A DNA stretch of 8,144 bases, taken from the NCBI GenBank assembly GCA_023260375.1, contig JALQVK010000025.1:1-8144 (forward strand), given 5' to 3'. The notes beneath the pieces are model-generated. The model was not told the origin of the DNA and made no database searches. It was given only the letters and a program-made list of their open reading frames with translations. The number at the start of each line of letters is the position of its first letter. The stretch's first letter is position 1. Source of the DNA: Rhodoluna sp. (GTDB taxonomy: Bacteria; Actinomycetota; Actinomycetes; Actinomycetales; Microbacteriaceae). This document shows, in pieces, positions 1 through 6,913 of this stretch. The position numbers and the translations under genes were made by a program.

Positions 1-360
1 GTCAACAATAGCAGACATAGTTGTTTGTTCTGTTGCTGTCAAAAGTCTTTCAACTAAAACTAATTGATGTAGCTTTCCCTTAAACTGATTAGAAGCTGTG
101 GATTCTATATTACTAGCCCCTATTTCTAAATCAGTATTTTCTATCCAAAAAGAAGACGAGCCTAAATCACTAGTAGTACTGTCTGAATGTCCTTGAGACC
201 CTAAAGAAATAGTATTTGTATCCGCATTTATATCTACTCCTGTAAATACGCTTGCTTTTATAGGAAACGAAAGCGCTCCTCCGACATCTGAAGTAACTAC
301 GGTAGTATAAGTACCCCCTCCTCCAAGATGTTTAAACTCGTTGTTGTCTATATATAAACG
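1..360 (-). CDS. LamG/concanavalin-like lectin domain fragment, truncated at both ends
   Basis: The minus strand is open for 120 codons from 360 down to the window edge. The frame stays open on the other side only to a stop at 418-420, and no ATG, GTG or TTG lies near the upstream end, so the real N-terminus is missing. The product is rich in Ser, Thr, Asn and Asp. It begins RLYIDNNEF, which resembles the LamG strand 'lyiDG', and ends with FKGKLHQLVLVERLLTATEQ, which resembles the C-terminal strand of LamG-type jelly rolls (GxIaEliiydraLtdaE). Such domains occur in phage tail or appendage proteins and in bacterial surface proteins, where they bind glycans. GC is about 36% against about 50% in the rest of the window, with AGA, ATA and TTA codons common. 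I infer viral or other foreign origin. The family call is by eye from short motifs. Confidence 0.5.
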
Positions 361-899
361 ACTTCTGCGAAGGCGGGTCTTTGGCGGTCCAAGGGGGAGC
401 GGCTGTGGCTTCCGGAATTACCTCGCTACTTCGAGAGCACAAAAGTCGCTACGACATCGTCATTGCATCGCGCGATTGGCACGATGCCGGAAACGACAAC
501 GGCGGACACTTCGCACCAAGTGGCCAGGCGCCTGATTACGTAAGCACTTGGCCAATTCACTGTGTATCTGGTTCAAAAGGCGCGGAGTACCACTCAAACC
601 TGGATTCTTCGCTTATTGATTTCCACATATTCAAGGGAATGGGTAAGCCTTCTTACTCGATTTTCGAAGGTGAAACGGTTGACGGAAAATCTCTTTCAAA
701 ACTATTGGAAGAACTCGACGTTACCGACATCGATGTGGTGGGATTGGCAACCGACTATTGCGTTTTGGCTTCATCTATGGATGCCAAGAATGCCGGATTC
801 GATGTCCAGGTTTTGACTGAGCTAATCGCTGGTGTAGCCGATGAGAGTTCCGAAAATGCACTGGCTACGATGTCCGCTGCGGGCTGTAAAATCGGCTAA
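357..899 (+). CDS. pncA: Nicotinamidase (PncA), 5'-truncated at a sequence junction
   Basis: An isochorismatase-fold amidase that hydrolyses nicotinamide to nicotinate and ammonia for NAD+ salvage in the cytoplasm. Recognisable homology starts at codon 357-359 with NDFCEGGSLAVQGG, the second half of the usual VDVQNDFCEGG motif. Numbering from the TTG at 381, the metal ligands are D32, H34 and H43 (RDWHD...GGH) and H60 (WPIHC). The catalytic Lys is K85 (FKGM) and the nucleophile is C127 (ATDYCV). The 42-residue gap from Lys to Cys equals that in M. tuberculosis PncA. The first catalytic Asp, which belongs just upstream of NDF, is absent, and the frame meets a stop at 333-335. A protein started at TTG 381 would therefore lack Asp and the first beta strand and should be inactive. 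The simplest reading is a normal gene cut by the join at ~350. The next gene begins 2 nt after its stop. Confidence 0.85.
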   Translation, partial: NDFCEGGSLAVQGGAAVASGITSLLREHKSRYDIVIASRDWHDAGNDNGGHFAPSGQAPDYVSTWPIHCVSGSKGAEYHSNLDSSLIDFHIFKGMGKPSYSIFEGETVDGKSLSKLLEELDVTDIDVVGLATDYCVLASSMDAKNAGFDVQVLTELIAGVADESSENALATMSAAGCKIG

Positions 900-901
900 T
901 A

Positions 902-2164
902 ATGACAAATGACCTAACTCCCAAAGCTGGTTCAAGTTTTTGGCTTCACTTACTCTGGCCATTCTTGCTTTGCTTCGGGATTACTGCTCCAGGTGTTTAT
1001 TTCAAGCTCAGTGGAACCCACATCGATCCGGTGTTGGGAATGTTCGCATTCGGTGGCGCCGTCGTGGCCGGTGCTTTTGTTCTGGGTTGGATTAGTGAAG
1101 CCGCGGAATTAGATCTTCGTGGTGGCTTATCTATTGCCTTGTTGGCCGTAATTGCAATTCTGCCCGAGTACGTTGTCGACTTCTTCTTCGCCTTCTCCGC
1201 AGGCGTGCAGTCAGCGGCAGGGCAAAACCCGCCTCCCATGGCCGCCTACGCGTCCGCTAACCTTACTGGCGCCAACCGATTGTTGCTTGGTTTGGGCTGG
1301 CCAGCAATGGCGTTCATCGGTTATCTCGCGATGCGGAAAATGCGCGATGCCAAGACCGGGCTCGCTCCAAAGTTTGGAGTAATTCTAGATAGCGAAGCTC
1401 GCGTTGACTTAGCTTTCCTAATCGTTGCCTCGGTCGTTGCTCTTATCGTGCCATTAACTCACCAGTTTGACCTGTTCACAGGAATTACGTTGGTGGCACT
1501 ATTCGCTTTGTACCTGATTCGAATTTCTAGTCAAGATAAAGAAGAGCCAGAACTGGAAGGCTTGCCGGCGCTCATTGGCGCGCTTCCCAAGTGGACTCGT
1601 CGCAGTTTCCTTTTCGTTGCTGCCGCTCTAGCCGCCTTTGTGATCATTGTGGTGGCAGAGCCGTTTGCTCACTCATTGATTGAAGCCGGACATGCGCTAA
1701 AGATCAATGAGTTCATTCTGGTTCAGTGGCTCGCTCCACTGGCTTCCGAGGCACCTGAATTCATCGTTGCCATTATGTTTGCTCTTCGCGGCAAACCGGC
1801 ACTCGGCCTAGCAATTTTGGTATCTAGCAAGGTAAACCAGTGGACCGCCCTTGCCGGCTCGCTTCCAATTGGCTACGCCCTTGGCGGTGGCCAAGGAGCT
1901 CTTCCAATGGATGCTGTGCAGGTCGAAGAATTCGCGCTAACAATTGCGCAAACCGTTTTTGGTGTCGCAATTTTGCTAAGCCTTCGCATGGGAAAGCTAG
2001 ATGTAATCGCTCTATTCAGCCTATTTACCGTGACCCTGGTTTTCCCGGCACCAGAAATTCGCATTTGGGTTGCTTACCTTTACTTCGCGATTGCCATTCC
2101 GCTTCTGGTTTACCGATTCCGAGAACTTCGAATGACATTAAAAGCGCCTTTCCTAAAGGGCTAA
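902..2164 (+). CDS. Sodium/calcium exchanger (CaCA) family membrane protein
   Basis: A 420-residue integral membrane protein with about ten to eleven hydrophobic segments. It has the two inverted alpha repeats of the Ca2+/cation antiporter superfamily. Repeat 1 carries LPEYVVD (P88-E89) and then SANLTGANRLLLG (G123-A124-N125). Repeat 2 carries ASEAPEF (P285-E286) and then SSKVNQW (N312). The paired Glu residues correspond to the ion-coordinating acidic residues of this superfamily, which exchange Na+ or H+ for Ca2+ or other cations at the cytoplasmic membrane. The repeats diverge from the textbook GNxxGSN/GD pattern, so the transported ion cannot be named. The start ATG lies 2 nt after the pncA stop, in TAATAATG, with no clear Shine-Dalgarno, which suggests translational coupling. 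Between the two repeats is a hydrophilic stretch (SSQDKEEPELEG) typical of the central cytoplasmic loop. Confidence 0.75.
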   Translation: MTNDLTPKAGSSFWLHLLWPFLLCFGITAPGVYFKLSGTHIDPVLGMFAFGGAVVAGAFVLGWISEAAELDLRGGLSIALLAVIAILPEYVVDFFFAFSAGVQSAAGQNPPPMAAYASANLTGANRLLLGLGWPAMAFIGYLAMRKMRDAKTGLAPKFGVILDSEARVDLAFLIVASVVALIVPLTHQFDLFTGITLVALFALYLIRISSQDKEEPELEGLPALIGALPKWTRRSFLFVAAALAAFVIIVVAEPFAHSLIEAGHALKINEFILVQWLAPLASEAPEFIVAIMFALRGKPALGLAILVSSKVNQWTALAGSLPIGYALGGGQGALPMDAVQVEEFALTIAQTVFGVAILLSLRMGKLDVIALFSLFTVTLVFPAPEIRIWVAYLYFAIAIPLLVYRFRELRMTLKAPFLKG

Positions 2165-2167
2165 ATC

Positions 2168-2200
2168 GTTTACCTATTGTTCACCTTTCGTTCGTAAGGT
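2168..2200 (+). promoter_or_regulatory. PHO-box-like array of three 11-bp direct repeats upstream of pit
   Basis: Three consecutive 11-mers start with GTT in perfect phase: GTTTACCTATT (2168-2178), GTTCACCTTTC (2179-2189) and GTTCGTAAGGT (2190-2200). The central unit matches the actinobacterial PHO-box unit G(G/T)TCAYY, bound by PhoP/PhoR-type response regulators under phosphate limitation. A degenerate fourth copy, GTTACCTATT, sits at 2212-2221. The array also contains an 8-bp inverted repeat, GTTTACCT (2168-2175) with AGGTAAAC (2197-2204). It lies 90 nt upstream of a Pit phosphate transporter, which supports the functional reading. Possible -10 elements are TATTCT (2219-2224) and TAATGT (2251-2256); neither has a convincing -35, as expected for an activator-dependent promoter. 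Confidence 0.6.
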
Positions 2201-2289
2201 AAACAAAGTTAGTTACCTATTCTTTAGACGTGGTTCCTAACGGCATCACCTAATGTTCAACTCCCATACACATTCGAGAAAAGGTAACT

Positions 2290-3501
2290 GTGGAACAAAC
2301 AGCATTACTCGTAGTTGTCTTGGTGGTGGCACTGGCTCTGTTCTTCGATTTCACGAACGGATTCCACGACACCGCTAACGCGATGGCTACCCCAATTGCA
2401 ACCGGCGCCATGAAGCCACGCACCGCAGTGATCCTTGCTGCCGTGATGAACCTCATTGGTGCTTTCATCTCAACCGCAGTGGCTAAAACCATTTCGGTCG
2501 ACACCATCAACGGTGATCTAACGGCCTGGGGCCCAGCGATGATTTTTGCCGGTCTTACCGGCGCAATCCTTTGGAACCTAACAACTTGGTTCTTTGGCTT
2601 GCCATCATCATCTTCACATGCACTTTTCGGTGGACTCATTGGTGCCGCGATTGTGTACGGTGGCTTCGATGCCGTCAACGTGACCAAGATTGTTGAAAAG
2701 GTGCTTATCCCCGCCCTATTCGCACCATTCATTGCTGGAATTGCAGCTTGGTTGGCTACCAGCCTCGCTTACATCATCACCGGACGCAAGAAGAACGTGG
2801 CAACCGGTCGTGGCAAGTTCAAGGTCGGTCAGATCTTCTCGTCATCCCTTGTTGCTCTTTCTCACGGAACCAACGATGCTCAGAAGACTATGGGTGTAAT
2901 TACTCTGGTACTAGTTGCTGCAGGCCTTCAGTCGGGAGACGCCGGAGTACCATTCTGGGTAATTGTTTCCGCTGCTGCCGCAATCGCACTTGGAACTTTC
3001 TCAGGTGGTTGGAGAATCATCAAGACTATGGGTCACGGCCTAGCCGAGATTCGTCCAGCGCAAGGTTTTGCCGCCGAAGTGTCAACCGGTTCAACCATCC
3101 TTGCTTCGAGCTACCTAGGTTTCGCACTGTCGACCACCCAGGTTGCTTCAGGTTCGGTTATTGGTTCGGGTCTTGGACGCGTCGGCGCCAAGGTTCGTTG
3201 GGGTAAGGCTGGTCAGATTGTGATCGGTTGGTTCCTAACCCTTCCTGCTGCCGCTGGTGTCGGTATGCTTTCGGCGCTACTAACCCGCGGTCTCGGAACT
3301 GCTGGTCTAGTCCTAGACGCCGTCCTGGCAATCATCCTGATCGTGGTCATCTTCCAGATGTCACGCAAGAACAACATCAACCACAAGAGCCTCGCCGAAA
3401 GCGGAGTTGAAGAAGTTGGTGTGGCAATCGCATCGCCAAAGCAGGTTCGTAAAGAAGCTGCCAAGGCTAAGAAGGCTGCTAAGGGAAAGGCTAAGAAATA
3501 A
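2290..3501 (+). CDS. pit: Low-affinity inorganic phosphate transporter, Pit family
   Basis: A 403-residue secondary transporter (PF01384, PiT family) that takes up phosphate, as metal-phosphate in bacterial members, using the proton gradient across the cytoplasmic membrane. The duplicated PiT signature is clear: FDFTNGFHDTANAMAT near the N-terminus (D20, N23, D27, N30) and SHGTNDAQKTMGV in the second half (H192, N195, D196). About ten hydrophobic segments flank a short basic loop (GRKKNVATGRGK). The C-terminus ends in a Lys/Ala-rich cytoplasmic tail. The start is GTG at 2290, chosen because AAGG (2281-2284) lies 5 nt upstream and the protein begins directly with the first membrane helix. The stop TAA overlaps the next ATG (TAATG), so the two genes form an operon. 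The PHO-box-like repeats upstream suggest induction on phosphate starvation. Confidence 0.93.
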   Translation: MEQTALLVVVLVVALALFFDFTNGFHDTANAMATPIATGAMKPRTAVILAAVMNLIGAFISTAVAKTISVDTINGDLTAWGPAMIFAGLTGAILWNLTTWFFGLPSSSSHALFGGLIGAAIVYGGFDAVNVTKIVEKVLIPALFAPFIAGIAAWLATSLAYIITGRKKNVATGRGKFKVGQIFSSSLVALSHGTNDAQKTMGVITLVLVAAGLQSGDAGVPFWVIVSAAAAIALGTFSGGWRIIKTMGHGLAEIRPAQGFAAEVSTGSTILASSYLGFALSTTQVASGSVIGSGLGRVGAKVRWGKAGQIVIGWFLTLPAAAGVGMLSALLTRGLGTAGLVLDAVLAIILIVVIFQMSRKNNINHKSLAESGVEEVGVAIASPKQVRKEAAKAKKAAKGKAKK

Positions 3502-3770
3502 TGGTTGAAATCAAATGGAACGACCTAATCATGGTCGCTGGCGCTGCAATCGGAGTTTCGGCTCTAGTTGTGTCACTCTTCGCAATCGGAGTTCGCCTAC
3601 TTACCAACGCTCAGCACGCTGTTGCTGGCAAGGGTAAGAACAAGGGTCAGTCGGTTAGCAAGGAAATCGCTTTCCGTCTAACCGCGGTAATTGCTTTTGC
3701 TCTAGCGTCATCAGTTTTGGCTTACGGCCTGTTCATTCTGGTGACCTTCAGCAAGGCCAACCCAAAATAG
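3501..3770 (+). CDS. Small two-helix membrane protein paired with pit
   Basis: An 89-residue protein with two predicted membrane helices, about residues 10-33 (IMVAGAAIGVSALVVSLFAI) and 61-84 (AVIAFALASSVLAYGLFILV). They are separated by a basic loop (GKGKNKGQSVSK) containing an AQHAV segment. Its ATG overlaps the pit stop codon by 1 nt, so translation is almost certainly coupled. I recall that M. tuberculosis pitA (Rv0545c) is likewise followed by a small transmembrane protein (Rv0544c), so this pairing appears conserved in actinobacteria. The biochemical role is not known to me; a partner or regulator of the transporter is inference from context only. It is the last gene before a strong terminator. 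Confidence 0.8.
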   Translation: MVEIKWNDLIMVAGAAIGVSALVVSLFAIGVRLLTNAQHAVAGKGKNKGQSVSKEIAFRLTAVIAFALASSVLAYGLFILVTFSKANPK

Positions 3771-3780
3771 TTCCACGAGC

Positions 3781-3812
3781 TAAAGCCCCGAGCCAAACGG
3801 TTCGGGGCTTTA
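3781..3812 (+). terminator. Intrinsic terminator after the pit operon
   Basis: A stem of 14 bp with one G-T wobble: TAAAGCCCCGAGCC (3781-3794), loop AAAC (3795-3798), then GGTTCGGGGCTTTA (3799-3812). It is followed by CTCTT. The stem is GC-rich with an A-tract on the left and a T-tract on the right, so it could act in both directions. It lies 11 nt after the stop of the small membrane protein and 17 nt before the fprA start, separating the two transcription units. Confidence 0.9.
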
Positions 3813-3816
3813 CTCT

Positions 3817-3831
3817 TAAACTAGTTAGATG
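3817..3831 (+). promoter_or_regulatory. Probable -10 box of a leaderless fprA transcript
   Basis: TAAACT (3817-3822) fits the actinobacterial -10 TANNNT and sits 6 nt before the ATG at 3829. This places the transcription start at or next to the start codon. No Shine-Dalgarno precedes the ATG: there are only 16 nt after the terminator stem. There is no good -35; the region about 17 nt upstream is inside the terminator hairpin. Confidence 0.45.
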
Positions 3832-5139
3832 AAGTCTTTGCGAGTCGCCATTTTTGGCGCAGGTCCAGCTGGTATTTACGCCGGAAACATTTTGGCAAGT
3901 TCTTATGAGAACGTGTCCATCGACCTATTCGACTCGCTACCTGCCCCATACGGTTTGATTCGCTATGGAGTGGCTCCGGACCACCCACGCATCAAGGGCA
4001 TCGTAAATTCTCTTCACGAGATGCTGGATTCTGGCAAAATCCGATTCTTTGGAAATGTTGAGTTTGGTAAAGATCTCAAACTTGAGGATGTGAAACGCCA
4101 CTACCACGCGGTGATTTTTGCGACCGGCGCCATCAAGGACGCCAAACTGAATATTCCTGGCGTAGAGCTTGAAGGTTCCTACGGTGCAGCCGACTTTGTT
4201 TCTTGGTACGACGGACACCCTGATGTTCCGCGCACCTGGCCGTTGACCGCCGAGAAGGTCGCAGTTTTGGGTAACGGAAACGTGGCCCTCGATGTGGCTC
4301 GAGTTTTGGCCAAGCAAGCCGACGACATGCTTTCCACCGACATTCCCGAAAATGTTTACGCCGGTTTGAAAAAGTCACCAGTTACCGATGTTCATGTATT
4401 TGGACGTCGTGGCCCTGCCGACATCAAGTTCACTCCGATTGAACTTCGCGAACTTGGTGAAGTTGAAGATGTCGATATAGTTCTTTATCCAGAAGATTTT
4501 CCTGAAGGATGGTTCAACGAGGAAGCTGAAGGAGTGACGAACCAGCACCGAGTCATGGCCAGAATTCTGAATTCCTGGTTGGAACGAGAGCCTGCTGCTG
4601 CGAAGCGCCGACTTCACCTTCACTTCTGGCACCAGCCTCAGGAGATTCTTGGTGAAAACGGACAGGTTACCGGAATGCGTTTTGAACGCAAAGGTGAGGT
4701 TCGTGAGTATCCGCTGCAAGCCATTTATCGAGCAATCGGGTACTTCGGTAGCGAGCTTCCAGAGATCCCTTTCGACGACACCAGGGGAGTAATTGCCAAT
4801 GAAGGCGGTCGAGTTGCTCCTGGTATTTACGCCACCGGTTGGATTAAGCGTGGACCGGTTGGGTTGATCGGTCATACTAAGAGCGACGCCATGGAAACCA
4901 TTGAAAACCTGGTTTCCGATGTCTCAACCTTTGTGGATCCTGCCGAACCTCAACTTGAGCAGGTGCTTGGTCTGCTAAAAACTCGCGGTGTTGAATTCAC
5001 AGACTGGTCTGGCTGGTTGAAGCTAAACCAACACGAACTTAAACTAGGTTCCGCTTTTGCAGGGCCGATTGAACGCGAACGTGTCAAGGTAGTAGACCGA
5101 GCTGAACAGGTTCGTATCTCAAATGCAACGGATTTCTAA
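3829..5139 (+). CDS. fprA: Ferredoxin/flavodoxin-NADP+ reductase, FprA (adrenodoxin reductase) type
   Basis: A 436-residue FAD enzyme that moves electrons between NADPH and ferredoxin or flavodoxin in the cytoplasm, feeding P450s, Fe-S assembly or other reductive reactions. FAD-binding GAGPAG is at residues 10-15, followed by the family hallmark PAPYGLIRYGVAPDHP (about 42-57). The NADP-binding Rossmann motif GNGNVALDVAR starts at 148, and GRRGP at 192-196 contains the arginines expected to bind the NADP 2'-phosphate. The C-terminal FAD/NADP contact motif GWIKRGPVGLIG begins at 337 and is followed by HTKSDA. Length is close to M. tuberculosis FprA (about 456). The ATG at 3829 begins directly with the FAD strand (KSLRVAIFGAG), so no earlier start is needed. 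Its end overlaps the P1B ATPase start by 17 nt, which indicates one transcript. Confidence 0.93.
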   Translation: MKSLRVAIFGAGPAGIYAGNILASSYENVSIDLFDSLPAPYGLIRYGVAPDHPRIKGIVNSLHEMLDSGKIRFFGNVEFGKDLKLEDVKRHYHAVIFATGAIKDAKLNIPGVELEGSYGAADFVSWYDGHPDVPRTWPLTAEKVAVLGNGNVALDVARVLAKQADDMLSTDIPENVYAGLKKSPVTDVHVFGRRGPADIKFTPIELRELGEVEDVDIVLYPEDFPEGWFNEEAEGVTNQHRVMARILNSWLEREPAAAKRRLHLHFWHQPQEILGENGQVTGMRFERKGEVREYPLQAIYRAIGYFGSELPEIPFDDTRGVIANEGGRVAPGIYATGWIKRGPVGLIGHTKSDAMETIENLVSDVSTFVDPAEPQLEQVLGLLKTRGVEFTDWSGWLKLNQHELKLGSAFAGPIERERVKVVDRAEQVRISNATDF

Positions 5140-6913
5140 GAGTTCAATAGCACTCCTGACCCTAACCAGCCTCGCGCTGGTGTTTGGTCTCATATTCCAA
5201 AGTAATGCCCCGTTCATGGCGGGCGCCGCGATTGGTGCAGCCTTAGCCATTCGAATGGTCTGGGTTTCGGTTCGTGAACACGAAGTTGGCTCCGACGTCT
5301 TGGCTCTGATCTCTATTGCTGCTACCTCCTTGGTATCGGAATGGCTTGCCGGCGCAATAATCGCAGTGATGCTTGCAACCGGCCAGGCTTTGGAATCTTG
5401 GGCAGCGGGCAGGGCTAGAAGCCAACTTGAGGCTTTGGTTCAAAGGGCACCGAGAAAAATCCAGTTGGTTGACGATAACGACACCATCACTGAGCACGAA
5501 ATCTCAGATGTGAAGTTGGGCGACACATTTTTGGTTCGCACCGGTGAAGTTGTTCCAGTGGATGGCCGACTATTAGCTGAGGCCAGTTTCGATGAGTCGG
5601 CACTAACCGGCGAGCCATTGCCAAAGACAAGGTACCTTGGTGACGAAATTCCTTCCGGTGTCGTGAATGCCGGCGAGCCAGTGCAGTTGGTCGCAACCAC
5701 CACGGCAGAAACTTCTACCTATTCCGCTTTAGTGCGATTGGTTGAAAATGCCAAAGCACACTCGGCACCAGGTGTTCGCCTTGCCAATAGGTATGCGCTC
5801 TGGTTTGTTCCGCTCAGCCTAGGTCTAGCTTTGGTGACCTGGTTGGTCACCGGCAACGTCCATGCAGCTATTTCTGTTATCGTCGCAGCAACTCCCTGTC
5901 CGCTAATTTTGGCAATTCCCATCGCTGTAATTGCTGGGATTTCGGCGGCGGCAAAACAAGGTGCGATCATCAAAGATGGTGCCGCGTTGGAGCAACTTGC
6001 GCGGAGCCAAGTTCTCCTCGTGGACAAGACAGGAACTTTGACCCATGGCGGACCTGAGGTGACAGCAATTCAGGCAGCACCTGGTTGGAAGCCTGAGCAA
6101 GTGCTGCAGATAGCTGCGGGTCTTGAGTTAGCAAGTGCCCACGTTCTGGCAAGGGCGGTAGTTAGGGGGGCTCAGGCTCGAGAACTTATACCTGCAAAAG
6201 CAACTAAGGTCGCCGAGGTTCTTGGCGAAGGTTTAGTTGGGGTGGTGGAAGGTCACACCATTAGAGTCGGACGCCTTTTGGAGCCGGTACCAGAATGGGT
6301 AGAAGTTAATTCTTCTCTTCAAATCTGTGTGGACCGCGACGGTGAAGTAATTGGTGTAATCGATTTGGAGGACCCGATACGAGTTGAAGCGGTTGAGACC
6401 ATAAAACAACTTCGCTTACTTGGGGTTGAACGAGTTTTGCTGGTCACAGGCGATCGACGACCTGCAGCCGAAGCCGTTGGATTGGCTGTTGGCGTCGATG
6501 AAATTTTCGCCGAGTGCAGACCAGAAGACAAACTCGAATTAGTCAATATAGAAAAACAAAAGTCGAAGGGTGCGGTGCTCGTGGTTGGGGATGGCATCAA
6601 CGATTCTCCAGCTCTGGCAGCTGCGGATGTTGGCGTGGCTATGGGTGCCAGAGGTGCAACTGCTGCCAGTGAAACTGCATCGGTTGTAATCATCGAAGAC
6701 TCTATCGGCAGATTAGTCGATGCGATCAGTATTTCTAAAGGAGCGCGTAACCGAGCGCTGCAGGCGGCCGGGGTTGGAATGGGTCTTTCCCTTTTTGCAA
6801 TGTTCGCAGGGGCTTTTGGCCTGGTATCGGTAACCGAAAACGCAGTTGCACAGGAACTAATTGACGCTGCTGCGATTCTTTGGGCTTTGGTTCCCACTAA
6901 GAGAGTTGTCTAG
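5123..6913 (+). CDS. P1B-type heavy-metal-transporting ATPase with a TPC motif
   Basis: A 596-residue P-type ATPase that uses ATP to export a transition metal across the cytoplasmic membrane. Helices fall near residues 8-24, 30-47, 57-72, 74-90, 222-241, 244-275 (containing T257-P258-C259-P260), 546-566 and 575-592. The actuator domain has TGE at 162-164 (DESALTGEP). The phosphorylation site is D301 in DKTGTLT, and the hinge motif GDGIND is at 489-494. All catalytic motifs are intact. There is no N-terminal metal-binding domain; the protein starts almost directly with helix 1. The ion-binding motif is TPC rather than CPC, and the usual His-Pro of the N domain is His-Val (H340-V341, SAHVLARAV). 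Substrate is therefore uncertain (divalent metal more likely than Cu+). The ATG at 5123 lies inside the fprA end, with no strong Shine-Dalgarno. Confidence 0.88.
   Translation: MQRISKSSIALLTLTSLALVFGLIFQSNAPFMAGAAIGAALAIRMVWVSVREHEVGSDVLALISIAATSLVSEWLAGAIIAVMLATGQALESWAAGRARSQLEALVQRAPRKIQLVDDNDTITEHEISDVKLGDTFLVRTGEVVPVDGRLLAEASFDESALTGEPLPKTRYLGDEIPSGVVNAGEPVQLVATTTAETSTYSALVRLVENAKAHSAPGVRLANRYALWFVPLSLGLALVTWLVTGNVHAAISVIVAATPCPLILAIPIAVIAGISAAAKQGAIIKDGAALEQLARSQVLLVDKTGTLTHGGPEVTAIQAAPGWKPEQVLQIAAGLELASAHVLARAVVRGAQARELIPAKATKVAEVLGEGLVGVVEGHTIRVGRLLEPVPEWVEVNSSLQICVDRDGEVIGVIDLEDPIRVEAVETIKQLRLLGVERVLLVTGDRRPAAEAVGLAVGVDEIFAECRPEDKLELVNIEKQKSKGAVLVVGDGINDSPALAAADVGVAMGARGATAASETASVVIIEDSIGRLVDAISISKGARNRALQAAGVGMGLSLFAMFAGAFGLVSVTENAVAQELIDAAAILWALVPTKRVV

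Noticed and set aside
328..348. ATG-TTT-AAA-CTC-GTT-GTT-GTC reads M-F-K-L-V-V-V, like the start of a nicotinamidase (MKALVVVDVQNDF).
   Set aside because: Only 11 nt, including an in-frame TAA, lie between it and the GAC of DFCEGG where 12 nt encoding DVQN would be needed, and those bases do not resemble such codons. No ribosome site precedes it. The opposite strand continues as LamG-like sequence through it. Probably chance.
381..383. TTG at 381 as the genuine start of PncA.
   Set aside because: It would begin inside the conserved NDFCEGGSLAV segment, omit the catalytic Asp, and has no suitable ribosome site.
341..535. A 64-codon plus-strand open frame across the junction.
   Set aside because: It is in a different frame from pncA, Arg-rich and without recognisable motifs; a shadow of pncA.
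2147..2159. CCTTT-cct-AAAGG hairpin at the end of the CaCA gene as a terminator.
   Set aside because: The stem is only 5 bp, lies within the coding region and has no T-run.
2250..2732. Long minus-strand open frame of 160 codons opposite pit, and similar ones opposite the ATPase (6319-6897) and fprA (4375-4875).
   Set aside because: These are antisense shadows of strongly conserved genes, with no domain-like composition and no promoter or ribosome site.
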